Source: Rhodovastum sp963804495
Lineage (GTDB): Bacteria > Pseudomonadota > Alphaproteobacteria > Acetobacterales > Acetobacteraceae
DNA length: 64,000 bases
NCBI GenBank assembly: GCA_963804495.1
Contig: CAWDQN010000005.1
Coordinates: forward strand, 62,001-126,000
Direction of reading: 5' to 3'
Shown: in pieces, positions 15,387 through 24,768 of the stretch
Position numbering within the stretch: position 1 is the first letter of the stretch
Layout: each line of letters begins with the position of its first letter
Notes under the pieces: generated by a model
What the model was told of the DNA's origin: nothing
Seen by the model: the letters and a program-made list of their open reading frames with translations, nothing else
Database searches by the model: none
Program-made: the position numbers and the translations under genes

Positions 15387-16910
15387 TTAATCGACCGCCT
15401 GCAGCAGTGTCCGCCCCACAATCTGACGGATGTCGGCCTTCGCCACCTTGCCGATACTGGTCCGTGGCAGCCCTTCGGTGAAAATTACTTCCCGCGGGTG
15501 CTTGTAGCGGGCCACTCGGTCCTGAAACAGTCCAAGGACCGCATCCGGGGTGAGCCGGGCGCCCGGACGAGGCACCACCACGGCCACGGCAACCTCGCCC
15601 CAATGCTGGTCCGGCCGGCCGACCACGGCGGCTTCCGCGATGTCGGGCGACTCCTTCAGAATGGCCTCCAGGGCGGCCGGGTAGATGTTCTCGCCTCCCG
15701 AAATGATCACGTCCTTCTTGCGGTCATCGATGACCAGAAACCCGTCATCGGTGAGGTGGCCGATATCGCCGGTGCGGAACCAGCCGTCCTGCAGCGCCTC
15801 GCTGGTGGCGGCTTCGTCGCGCCAGTAGCCGGTCATGATGTTGCGGCCCTTGAGCAGAATCTCGCCGGACCGGCCTGCTGGCACATCATCGCCGCTCGCG
15901 TCGACCAGCCGCATCTGGCAGTGGATGGCGCAGCGGCCGGCCACGCCGACCCGGCTGCTGTCGGCCACGCGCTGGAATACCGATATGGGTCCGGTCTCGG
16001 TTGAGCCGAAAACCTGAATGACCGGAACCCCGCGCGCCTGGATGGCATGCACCAGGGCCGGCGGGATGATGGTCGATCCCGTCGAAATGCAGCGCAATGA
16101 CGACAGATCGGCGGTCGGCCAGCCCGGCTCGGCCAGCATCATGTCGAGTTGCGTTGGCACCAGCACGGTCAGCGTGATGCGCTCGGCAACCAGCGTTGCC
16201 AGCGTGGCGGCGGAATTGAAGCGTCGGTGCAGGGTGACGGTCGCGCCCGCGTGCAGCGCGGGGGTGGTCTGGATGTTGATCCCGCCGACATGGAACATCG
16301 GCAGGGTGGTCAGCACGCGGTCCTGGCTGGTCAGGTCGTGCATGTGGGTGCTGTTGATGGCATTCCACAGCAGCCCGTCCTGGGTATGGATCGCCCCCTT
16401 GGGTTCGCCGGTGGTGCCCGATGTGTAGCAGATCAGCGCCGGATCGTCGCCGCTGCCGTCGCTGCCGCTTCGTGGCGAAGCGCCCGCCAGCAGCGCATCC
16501 CAATCGATCCAGTCCGGCGTCGGTCCGCCCGTGCAGGCGAGATTGGGAACGCCGAGCACCAGGCCCTTGGCGGCGATCGCATGCGCGAATGGGGGCTCCA
16601 TGATCAGCAGCACCGGCTCGAAATTCGCCAGCACGGCCTGATGTTCGAGCGGCGTCAGCCGCCAGTTCAGGGGCACGAAGATGGCACCCAGACGCGCGCA
16701 GGCGAACAGCAGGCCGATGTTGTGGATGCTGTTCAGGCCAAGCCAGCCAACCCGGTCGCCCCGCCGGACACCGAGTTCGGACAGGGCGCCGGCGGTGCGC
16801 GCGATGGTACCGGCCAGGTCGCCATAGCTGAAGACGGCCCCTTCGTAGCGGACCGCCGGCTTGGCGGCATCAAATGCGGCCCATCGATCGATCCAGTCGG
16901 ACAGGTTCAT
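15387..16910 (-). CDS. Acyl-CoA synthetase (AMP-forming)
   Basis: 507-residue ANL-superfamily ligase that activates a carboxylic acid to its CoA thioester via an acyl-AMP. It shows the P-loop-like YTSGTTGEPKG (162-172), VFGSTETGPIS, GYWRDEAAT, the hinge RTGDIGHLTDDGFLVIDDRKK and the C-terminal catalytic lysine context RTSIGKVAKADIR. Its position beside iorAB/korABC suggests an aryl- or branched-chain acid as substrate (inference); fatty acids are equally possible. The start at 16910 has GGAG 9 nt upstream; the longer frame to 17042 has no such site. Confidence 0.88.
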   Translation of the reverse strand: MNLSDWIDRWAAFDAAKPAVRYEGAVFSYGDLAGTIARTAGALSELGVRRGDRVGWLGLNSIHNIGLLFACARLGAIFVPLNWRLTPLEHQAVLANFEPVLLIMEPPFAHAIAAKGLVLGVPNLACTGGPTPDWIDWDALLAGASPRSGSDGSGDDPALICYTSGTTGEPKGAIHTQDGLLWNAINSTHMHDLTSQDRVLTTLPMFHVGGINIQTTPALHAGATVTLHRRFNSAATLATLVAERITLTVLVPTQLDMMLAEPGWPTADLSSLRCISTGSTIIPPALVHAIQARGVPVIQVFGSTETGPISVFQRVADSSRVGVAGRCAIHCQMRLVDASGDDVPAGRSGEILLKGRNIMTGYWRDEAATSEALQDGWFRTGDIGHLTDDGFLVIDDRKKDVIISGGENIYPAALEAILKESPDIAEAAVVGRPDQHWGEVAVAVVVPRPGARLTPDAVLGLFQDRVARYKHPREVIFTEGLPRTSIGKVAKADIRQIVGRTLLQAVD

Positions 16911-17198
16911 CGCCCCGATCTCCACGCCAGCTGCAATCCCGGCGATCCCCGACCAGCATGACCGCCGCCATGGCCGTGTCGTCCGCGGCAAAGTCGCTGA
17001 CCAGACTGAAGCCGCCGCGGAGGGCCAGATGACGATATGCAAGCTTCACGTTTATGTAAACACAGACTGAAACGGAGTTAATTTCGTACCAGAACCGGCC
17101 GCCATGGGCCGGCCTGATGGGGCCGGCCGGGCGCGTGTGACAAACTCTTCCGGTCTGCATAGGCTGTGGCCGAGATCGGCGCGTTCCGGAGGCAGGAC

Positions 17199-18239
17199 AT
17201 GGCGTTCCGCGATGACAACACCGCATTCGAAGCCTGGCTGCGCACCCAATGCAACGTCGTGGAGGCCGACCTGACGTTCAAGCACAAGCTCATGAAGCAA
17301 AACCCGTTCGTCTTCCTGCGCGCGACGTTTTTCCGATGGGCGCGGCAGATCGAGCGGGTCTGTCCCGACCTGGCCGGCGCCCCCGCCGTGCTGTCGGTCG
17401 GTGACCTGCATCTGGAGAATTTCGGCACCTGGCGTGATGCCGAAGGCAGGCTGGTCTGGGGGGTGAATGATTTCGACGAGGCGACGGTGATCCCCTATCC
17501 GTTTGACCTGGTCCGCCTCGCCGCCAGCGCCCGCCTGGTTGCCGACCTGCGGATCGACAAGCCTGCGATCGCCCCGGCGATCCTGGACGGCTACCGCCAG
17601 GGGCTCGACACCCCGCGGCCGATCCTGCTCGACGAGCAGGAAACCTGGATGCGCCCGCTGGTGGCGTGCACGGACAAGCAGCGGGCGAAGTTCTGGGAGG
17701 AGGTGAAAGCCTATCCCGACGCGGTGCCGCCGGCGGCGGTCGCGGCCGGGCTGCAGCGGAGCCTGCCGGTGGATGCGGTGCTGCGGCGCTTCGCCTCCTG
17801 CCGCAAGGGCGGCGGCAGCCTGGGCCGGCCGCGCTTCATCGCCATCGCGCAGTGGCGCGGCGGGCACGTGGTGCGCGAGGCCAAGGCGCTGGTGCCCTCG
17901 GCCTGGGACTGGGCACACGCAAGGACGGGCGGACAAATCCGCTTCGCCGATGTTGCGGACGGCAGATTCCGCACGCCCGATCCTTTTCTCCGCGTCGAGG
18001 ACAGCTTTATCTTCCGCCGCATCGCCGCCAACTCGCGCAAGGTGGAATATTCCAGCGATCCCGCTGTGCCGGCGGCGCTGCTGACGGCCATGGGGCGCGA
18101 CCTCGGTGCCATCCATGCGGCCGATCCGCGTCTGCCCGACCTGCGCGCCGATCTGGCGGCGCGTCCGGCGGCGTGGCTGCACGACGCCGCCAAGGCCGCC
18201 GCGAAGGCGGTCGAGGCCGATTACCAGAGCTGGGTGTGA
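17199..18239 (+). CDS. DUF2252 family protein
   Basis: 346-residue protein of the DUF2252 family, a group distantly like aminoglycoside phosphotransferase/protein kinase folds. VGDLHLENFGTW and VNDFDEATVIPYPFDLVRL are the family's characteristic segments and resemble catalytic-loop and metal-binding Asp motifs. Its substrate is unknown. The start at 17199 has GGAGG 7 nt upstream; a GTG at 17166 lacks one. The stop overlaps the GTG of comF (GTGA). Confidence 0.85.
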   Translation: MAFRDDNTAFEAWLRTQCNVVEADLTFKHKLMKQNPFVFLRATFFRWARQIERVCPDLAGAPAVLSVGDLHLENFGTWRDAEGRLVWGVNDFDEATVIPYPFDLVRLAASARLVADLRIDKPAIAPAILDGYRQGLDTPRPILLDEQETWMRPLVACTDKQRAKFWEEVKAYPDAVPPAAVAAGLQRSLPVDAVLRRFASCRKGGGSLGRPRFIAIAQWRGGHVVREAKALVPSAWDWAHARTGGQIRFADVADGRFRTPDPFLRVEDSFIFRRIAANSRKVEYSSDPAVPAALLTAMGRDLGAIHAADPRLPDLRADLAARPAAWLHDAAKAAAKAVEADYQSWV

Positions 18240-19042
18240 CCGTCCGGCGCGCCCCGCTGCACGGGGAGCTGGGCCAGGGGAGGGCGCGCGCCCTATGGAG
18301 GGTCGTTTCCGCGCTCGCGCGTGCCACCATCGACCTGCTGCTGCCGCCGCACTGCCTGACCTGCGACGCCCCGGTGGATGCGCCGGGTCGGTTTTGCCGG
18401 GACTGCTTCCACCAGGCGAGCTTCATCAGCGAGCCGTGCTGCTCCGGCTGCGGCGTGCCGTTCATCCATGCCGGACAGGGAGGACGGGAGCTTCTTTGCC
18501 CGCCCTGCCGCGCCCACAAACCGCCTTGGGGCCGGGCCCGCGGGGCGTTGCGCTACGACGCCCTGGCGCGCCGGGTCATGCTGCCGTTCAAGCATGGCGA
18601 CCGCACCGAATTCGCCGCCGCCCTGGCGCCGCTGATGGCGCGGGCCGGCGCCGCTGTGCTGCGCGAGGCCGAGCTGATCGTGCCGGTGCCGCTGCACCGG
18701 CGCCGCCTGATCATCCGGCGCTACAACCAGGCCGCCCTGCTCGCGCAAGCGCTGGCGCGCCTGTCCGGCCTGCCGGCGGTGCCGGACGCGCTGCTGCGCA
18801 CCCGCGCCACCGGGTCGCTGGGCGAGCTCGGCGCGGCGGCGCGGGCCGAGGTGGTGAAGGACGTGTTCGCCATTCGGCCCAGCCGGATCGGCCGTATCGC
18901 CGGGCGGCGGGTGCTGCTGGTTGACGACGTGATGACGTTGGGCGCCACTTGCGGCGCCTGCACCAGGGTGCTGCTGGCGGCCGGGGCCGCCGGGGTTGAC
19001 GTGCTGGTGGCCGCCCGGGTGCCCGACCCGAGGTTGCAATAA
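18236..19042 (+). CDS. comF: ComF family phosphoribosyltransferase-like protein
   Basis: 268 residues. The N-terminal zinc-ribbon-like part carries C40/C43, C54/C57, C68/C72 and C88/C91. A type I phosphoribosyltransferase fold follows with the PRPP-loop-like VLLVDDVMTLGAT near residues 226-238. ComF proteins take part in DNA uptake or recombination of incoming DNA in competent bacteria; in non-competent ones the role is unclear. GTG start at 18236 overlaps the DUF2252 stop; there is no in-frame ATG before the cysteine region. Confidence 0.88.
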   Translation: MTVRRAPLHGELGQGRARALWRVVSALARATIDLLLPPHCLTCDAPVDAPGRFCRDCFHQASFISEPCCSGCGVPFIHAGQGGRELLCPPCRAHKPPWGRARGALRYDALARRVMLPFKHGDRTEFAAALAPLMARAGAAVLREAELIVPVPLHRRRLIIRRYNQAALLAQALARLSGLPAVPDALLRTRATGSLGELGAAARAEVVKDVFAIRPSRIGRIAGRRVLLVDDVMTLGATCGACTRVLLAAGAAGVDVLVAARVPDPRLQ

Positions 19043-19080
19043 CGTGCCGGCGCAACCATCTGCCCGCCCGCAAGGAGAAC

Positions 19081-19338
19081 ATGATGGCCGAGGTCGAAAT
19101 CTACACCCAGCCGTGGTGCGCCTACTGCGCGCGTGCGATGGCGCTGCTCACCCGCAAGGGGGTCGCCTTCCGCGAGATCGACGCCCCACAAGGCACGCCG
19201 GCACGCGAGGAGGCGATCCGGCGGTCCGGCCGCGACACGGTGCCGCAGATTTTCATCGCCGGCGCCTCCATCGGTGGCTGCGACGATCTGCTGGCGTTGG
19301 ACCGGACGGGCGAACTGGACAGGCTGCTGACGACATAG
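19081..19338 (+). CDS. grxC: Glutaredoxin (GrxC type)
   Basis: 85-residue glutaredoxin 3-like thiol oxidoreductase using glutathione. The active site is CAYC (YTQPWCAYCARA) instead of the usual CPYC. TVPQIFIAGASIGGCDDL matches the cis-proline and GG motifs that bind glutathione. AAGGAGAAC precedes the ATG. It follows comF by 38 nt and precedes a DUF1178 gene, a frequent alphaproteobacterial grouping. Glutathione for it would come from GshA at 5.1 kb. Confidence 0.93.
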   Translation: MMAEVEIYTQPWCAYCARAMALLTRKGVAFREIDAPQGTPAREEAIRRSGRDTVPQIFIAGASIGGCDDLLALDRTGELDRLLTT

Positions 19339-19413
19339 CACCGGCGCGCCGCCCGCTGGGGCAGCATGATCCATGTCAAAGCTTCGTTGACGCCGGTTCT
19401 TCAGAGTTCCCGC

Positions 19414-19887
19414 ATGATCCATTACGAGCTGCGGTGCGCCGGCGGCCACGGGTTCGACGGCTGGTTCAAGGACAGCGCGTCGTTCGAGGCGCAGGCGGAG
19501 CATGGGCTGCTTGCATGTCCGGTCTGCGGCGATACCAAGGTGGAGCGCGGCCTGATGGCTCCCGCCCTGGCGCGCAAGGGCAGGGCGCCGGGCGAGCTGC
19601 CCGACCCGCCGGCGCCCGAGGCGGAGGTGGCCCCGCCCGCTCCGGCGGCGCTGGCGGGGCACATTCCCGATCATGTGCGCGCCATGCTGCAGCGGGTGCG
19701 CGCCGAGGTCGAAAAGAACTGCAACTATGTCGGGGCCGAATTTGCCGACGAGGCTCGCCGCATCCATCGCGGCGAAAGCGAACGGCGCGGAATCTACGGC
19801 GAGGCCAGCCCGTCCGAGGCTGAGGAACTGGCTGAGGAAGGCATCGAGATTGCCAGAATCCCCTGGGTACCCCGCGCCGACGGCTGA
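19414..19887 (+). CDS. DUF1178 family protein
   Basis: 157-residue protein. It begins MIHYELRCAGGHGFDGWFKDS, and has a zinc-ribbon-like CPVCGDTKVERGLMAPALA, both conserved in DUF1178. The middle is Pro/Ala-rich and the C-terminus acidic. No function is established. The start at 19414 is chosen from family similarity; an earlier ATG at 19366 adds non-conserved residues. It is last in the comF-grxC run and followed by a repeat block. Confidence 0.85.
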   Translation: MIHYELRCAGGHGFDGWFKDSASFEAQAEHGLLACPVCGDTKVERGLMAPALARKGRAPGELPDPPAPEAEVAPPAPAALAGHIPDHVRAMLQRVRAEVEKNCNYVGAEFADEARRIHRGESERRGIYGEASPSEAEELAEEGIEIARIPWVPRADG

Positions 19888-20026
19888 GGAAAGGCGTGGG
19901 GTGCAGGGCCCACGCCCCTCGCGCCAAAGGCGCGCTGCGCGTGGGCCCGCCAAAGGCGCGCTGCGCGTGGGCCCGCCAAAGGCGCGCTGCGCGTGGGCCG
20001 GGTCCAGGGCAGAGCCCTCGCCGTGC
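19888..20026. repeat. Tandem 26-bp triplet within a GC-rich intergenic repeat
   Basis: A unit beginning GCCAAAGGCGCGCTGC and ending GTGGGCCC is present three times head to tail at 19923-19948, 19949-19974 and 19975-20000; only the last base of the third differs. It is flanked by GTGGGGTGCAGGG and by GGGTCCAGGGCAGAGCCC, the modules also found at 2.1 kb. It lies between the convergent DUF1178 gene and hpf. It has no spacers, so it is not a CRISPR array. Confidence 0.8.
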
Positions 20027-20632
20027 TTACTTTGTAGACCCGTTCGACCCGGCCGGGTCGATCCAGCCGATATGTCCGTCGCCGCGGCGATAGACCACGT
20101 TGAGTTCCCCCGTCGTGCTGTTGCGGAACATCATTACCTGCTGGTCGGCGAGGTCCATGCGCATCACCGCGTCGCTGACCGACAGCAGCGCGATTTCGGC
20201 CGGCTGCTCGGCGATGACGGTGGCATAGGTGGTGGCCTGGGTCCCCCCCTCGGCACTTTCGGTGGTTTCTGAGTCTTCCTCCTGGCGCAGGATGTACTGG
20301 CGGGCGGCTTGCGGGCGCTCGCGCAGGCCGGCGTCGCGGGCATGCTCATTGACGCGCCGGCGATAGCGGCGCAGCCGCTTGGCGATGTGCTCGGCGGCGT
20401 CGTCGAAGGCACTGTTCGCGTCGGCGGCCTCGCCTTCGCCGCGCAGGGTCAGGCCACGGGCGGCATGCACGTTGATGTCGCAGGTGAAGAAGCTGCGGGC
20501 GCGCCCAAAAGTGACCTGCGCTTCCAGGGCCTGGTCGAAATACTTGCCGGCGATCGTATCGAGCTGCTGGGCCACTCTGGTCCGCAAGGCGTCGGACAGG
20601 TCGACCTGTTTGCCGGAGACGGTGATTTGCAT
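20027..20632 (-). CDS. hpf: Ribosome hibernation promoting factor, long form
   Basis: 201-residue long HPF. The N-terminal S30AE domain (MQITVSGKQVDLSDALR through VNEHARDAG) binds the 30S decoding site. An acidic linker (RQEEDSETTESAEGG) leads to the C-terminal dimerisation domain ending VVYRRGDGHIGWIDPAG, which joins two ribosomes into a 100S particle. The start MQITV at 20632 agrees with the family; ATGs at 20644 and 20683 are also in frame. It lies 83 nt downstream of rpoN on the same strand, the usual place for hpf in proteobacteria. Confidence 0.93.
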   Translation of the reverse strand: MQITVSGKQVDLSDALRTRVAQQLDTIAGKYFDQALEAQVTFGRARSFFTCDINVHAARGLTLRGEGEAADANSAFDDAAEHIAKRLRRYRRRVNEHARDAGLRERPQAARQYILRQEEDSETTESAEGGTQATTYATVIAEQPAEIALLSVSDAVMRMDLADQQVMMFRNSTTGELNVVYRRGDGHIGWIDPAGSNGSTK

Positions 20633-20715
20633 GCGTTTTCTCATCCACACACACGTTCGGGACCGCCGGCCAGCCCGGATCACGGCTTCCCAGGACGGCA
20701 GGGACGCGGCCGCGT

Positions 20716-22203
20716 TCAGGCTGGAATGGCCTTCTCCCGTTTGCGCTGCACTGAGCTTGGTATGCGCAACGCTTCGCGGTATTTGGCCACGGTCCGCCGG
20801 GCGATGTCCACGCCTTCCCGTCTTAGAACTGCCACGATCGCATCATCGGAAAGGATTTCGTCGGGACGCTCGCCATCGACCATGCTCTTGATGCGGTGAC
20901 GCACCGCCTCTGCGCTGTGGCTTTCACCGCCGGTGCCGGCAATGGCAGTGGTAAAGAAGTATTTAAGCTCGTGGATGCCGCGCGGCGTGGCGATGTATTT
21001 GTGTGCTGTCACCCGGCTGACAGTGCTTTCGTGCATCTCCACCGCCGCGGCGATGTCCCGCAGGATGAGCGGGCGCAGATGGCCGACGCCGTGGCGGAAA
21101 AACGCGTCCTGCTGGCGCACGATCTCGGAGGCGACTTTCAGGATCGTGTGCGCGCGCTGCTGCAGCGATTTGACCAGCCAGTTCGCGGTCTGCAGTTTTT
21201 CGGTCAGGAAGGCGCGGTCCTCGCGGCTGGCGCGGGTCAGCGCGTGGGCGGAAAACCCGTGGTTGACCAGCACCCGGGGCATGGTCTCGGGATTGAGCTC
21301 CAGCAACCAGCCGCCCTCGGGATCGGGGCGCATCAGCACGTCCGGCACCACCGGCTGCGGCGGCACGGCGTCGAACGACGCGCCTGGCTTGGGGTCCAGC
21401 CGGCGGATTTCGGCGATCATGTCGGTGAGGTCGGCGGCGTCGACGCCGCACAGCACCATCAGCCGCTTCAGGTCCCGCTTGGCCAACAGCTCCAGATTGT
21501 CCAGCAGCGCCGCCATCGCCGGGTCGAGGCGGTTCTTTTCGGCCAGCTGAACCGCGAGGCACTCCTTCAGGTCGCGCGCGAACATACCGGTCGGGTCGAA
21601 GCGCAGCATCCGTTCGCGCACCGACGCCACCACGGCGACATCTGCGCCCAAGGCCGCCGCCAGCGCCGCGGTGTCCACCGACAGCCGTCCGGAGGGCTCC
21701 AGCAGCGCGATCATCGACGCGCCGATCAACCGCTCGGCCGGGTCGTTGAAGGACAGGCGCAGCTGTTCTGCCAGATGCTCGCGCAGCGTGCAGGTGGGGG
21801 CGGCATAGTCGTCGACGCTGCGCTCGTCGTCCTCGAAGGCGGCGTTGCCGCCGCGGCCCATCATCGCGCCGTCGCCGGCGCCGCCCGGATCGTAGGTTTC
21901 GGCGTAGTCGAGCGTCTCCAGCGGCGCCTCGGCGGGCAGCGTCTCGGCGGACACCGCCGCGGCGACATCCGCCGGCTCCGGCCCGGTCAGCACCACCTGG
22001 TCGGGGGCCGGCCGCTCCGGGCCACCGTGTTCCGGCGATTCGTCGCGCTCGAGCAGCGGGTTGCGCTCCAGCTCCTCCTCGACGAAGGCGGCGGCTTCCA
22101 TGTTGGAGAACTGCAACAGCTTGATCGCCTGCCGCAGTTGCGGCGTCATGACCAGCGACTGGGACTGGCGCAGGTCGAGGCGAGGGCCGATGGCGAATGA
22201 CAC
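20716..22203 (-). CDS. rpoN: RNA polymerase sigma-54 factor RpoN
   Basis: 495 residues. Region I is Gln/Leu-rich (LDLRQSQSLVMTPQLRQAIKLLQFS) and contacts activators and core polymerase. Region II is acidic. The core-binding and HTH regions follow, and the RpoN box ARRTVAKYRE lies near residues 468-477 and recognises the -24 element. The C-terminus is basic. Length and domain order are normal. It lies 110 nt after lptB and before hpf. Confidence 0.96.
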   Translation of the reverse strand: MSFAIGPRLDLRQSQSLVMTPQLRQAIKLLQFSNMEAAAFVEEELERNPLLERDESPEHGGPERPAPDQVVLTGPEPADVAAAVSAETLPAEAPLETLDYAETYDPGGAGDGAMMGRGGNAAFEDDERSVDDYAAPTCTLREHLAEQLRLSFNDPAERLIGASMIALLEPSGRLSVDTAALAAALGADVAVVASVRERMLRFDPTGMFARDLKECLAVQLAEKNRLDPAMAALLDNLELLAKRDLKRLMVLCGVDAADLTDMIAEIRRLDPKPGASFDAVPPQPVVPDVLMRPDPEGGWLLELNPETMPRVLVNHGFSAHALTRASREDRAFLTEKLQTANWLVKSLQQRAHTILKVASEIVRQQDAFFRHGVGHLRPLILRDIAAAVEMHESTVSRVTAHKYIATPRGIHELKYFFTTAIAGTGGESHSAEAVRHRIKSMVDGERPDEILSDDAIVAVLRREGVDIARRTVAKYREALRIPSSVQRKREKAIPA

Positions 22204-22313
22204 TGTTGCGGGCTACCAGGATAGAGGCGCGGTTGCCGGACGGATCATTGCCGCAATGCAGCGCGACTGGCGCCGATATGCAAGCAAGAATCGTGCTGGA
22301 CGCGGGGCAGCCG

Positions 22314-23104
<791 letters not shown>

Positions 23105-23108
<4 letters not shown>

Positions 23109-24103
23109 GGCGACGGCCCTCCCGGCGCGGCTTGTTTGGGGCCGGCCGGTTTCGAATCGCCCTTCTGCTGGGCGTCGTTGGGCATGATCAGCCCCTGCAC
23201 GCGTCGGCCCGGGTCGGAGATCACATGGGCGATGCCGGTTTTCATGTTCACGTCCGCCGCTGCGCCGGTGATCACGTTCTGCCCGTGGACCACCCGCACA
23301 TGTCCCAGCACCCGCGCCATGCCGGTGTCGGGCACATAGACGCCGCGGTCGCCCCAGACGGTGTCGGTCTGGGTGCGGACCACGACGTTGCCATAGGCTT
23401 CCACCCGCTGCAGCTTGCCGGCGGAGTCGATGCCGCCGCTCGCCGGGCGCGCCGGTTCGGGCTTGGCCGGCGCGCTGACCGAGGTGGCGGTGCCTCCGGC
23501 GGGGGTGGCTTCGTTGGTGTAACCCACCAGCACGTCACCGGAGAGGCGCCGGCCGTCGTTGGCCACCACCACGGCGTTGCCGCGGCCCACCGCCATGTGC
23601 TGCTGCGACCAGTATTCCATGCTGTCGCGGGCAGTCATGACATATTGCGGCGTGGTCAGCCGCAAACCGTGGCCGGTCATGACAAGCACCGCCTGGTCGA
23701 TGTCATACACCGCCTTGTCACCCACCGCCTCGTCGGTGGGGGTGACGATGCGGACATGGCCGATCGCGTCCAGCAGGTAGATCTCGCTGCTGCCGGTGTC
23801 GACGTCGCTGCTGCCCGTCGCGGCAGGCTTCGCCTCGGCGGCGGCCGGCTGGGCTGGAGGCTGGGCGGCCGTCGCCTTCTTGCGGTAATGCGCTACCAGC
23901 CGGTCGGCCAGTACGGTGACGTTGCCGCGCACCGCGCGGGCATCGCCGCTGGCGATCACGGTCTGGTCATTCTCGTGCCATTCGAACCCGTCGCGCGCGG
24001 TCACGTCCACCGGGCCGCCGCTCGACAGGTCGATCGGCTGGCCCTTCGCCGGCGGCGCCGCGAGGCCGGCGAGCAGCAGCAAGGCTGCAAGACGGAGCTT
24101 CAT
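23105..24103 (-). CDS. lptA: LPS transport periplasmic protein LptA
   Basis: 332 residues with a Sec signal peptide (MKLRLAALLLLAGLAAPPAKG). Repeated OstA/LptA beta-jellyroll strands follow (DGFEWHENDQTVIASGDARAVRG, YVMTARDSMEYW, GNVVVRTQTDTVWGDRGVYV). LptA bridges LptC and LptD in the periplasm. It is longer than the E. coli protein (185), with Ala/Pro-rich insertions, as is common in alphaproteobacteria. Four-nt overlaps tie it to lptC and lptB. Confidence 0.9.
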
Positions 24104-24768
24104 CGCGACCGCGCGTTCAGCACCAGCCGGCCGGGACCGGTGAACTGCAGCACCGCGCCGTGGTCGGTGGCCGCGAATCCCTGGGCGTCGAGGCTGCCGA
24201 ACGGTCCCTCGGCGTGCACAAGATCAGCGCTGGCGCCGGCGCCAGCCTTCAGGTCGAGGGTGGCAGAGTCGGTCTGCAATGTTAGCCCGTCATCGCGGTA
24301 TAGCGTTACGTCGCCGGACAGGTCGAGCTGGCCGCTGTGCTGGCCGTAGACTCCCCGGCGCGCCTGAACCATCAGCCAGCTCCCGGATTCGGTTCTGATA
24401 TCGCCCTTTGGGTCGACCAGGTTGATCCGCTCGGGGGAAACCTGGTGGGCGGCCGACGCGGTGACGGTGTAAGGGCGGTCGCGGTCGTCCACGCCGTTGT
24501 AGCGCAGATCGGTGAGCTGGCCGCTCTGCGGTTCGATGCCGCCGACGCGGGTGGTGAATTGTTTGTGTTCGCTCGGGCCGATCTCGGGCCACAGCGCCAC
24601 CAGCGAGAGCAGTGCCAGCGCCACCACCGGCAACAGCCGTTTGGCCAGGCCCACCGCGATGCGGCGGCGGCCGAACTCGGCCGGCACGCGCCGCGTCTGC
24701 AGATCCATCCGCCGGGGCGGGGGCCGCGGCTGCCGGCCGCGTGGCAGATGCAGGGGGGCGACGTTCAC
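24100..24768 (-). CDS. lptC: LPS export system protein LptC
   Basis: 222 residues with a cytoplasmic basic N-terminus, one membrane anchor (LLPVVALALLSLVALWP) and a periplasmic LptC jellyroll (RYNGVDDRDRPYTVTASAAHQ, DLSGDVTLYRDDGLTLQTDSA). It receives LPS from LptBFG and passes it to LptA. The start overlaps the kdsD stop by 4 nt and the stop overlaps the lptA start by 4 nt. kdsC, often found between kdsD and lptC, is absent here. Confidence 0.9.
   Translation of the reverse strand: MNVAPLHLPRGRQPRPPPRRMDLQTRRVPAEFGRRRIAVGLAKRLLPVVALALLSLVALWPEIGPSEHKQFTTRVGGIEPQSGQLTDLRYNGVDDRDRPYTVTASAAHQVSPERINLVDPKGDIRTESGSWLMVQARRGVYGQHSGQLDLSGDVTLYRDDGLTLQTDSATLDLKAGAGASADLVHAEGPFGSLDAQGFAATDHGAVLQFTGPGRLVLNARSR

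Noticed and set aside
19923..20000. Possible CRISPR array
   Set aside because: Units are directly adjacent without spacers and there are no cas genes.
20896..22200. 434-residue open frame on the plus strand
   Set aside because: It is a shadow of rpoN on the opposite strand.
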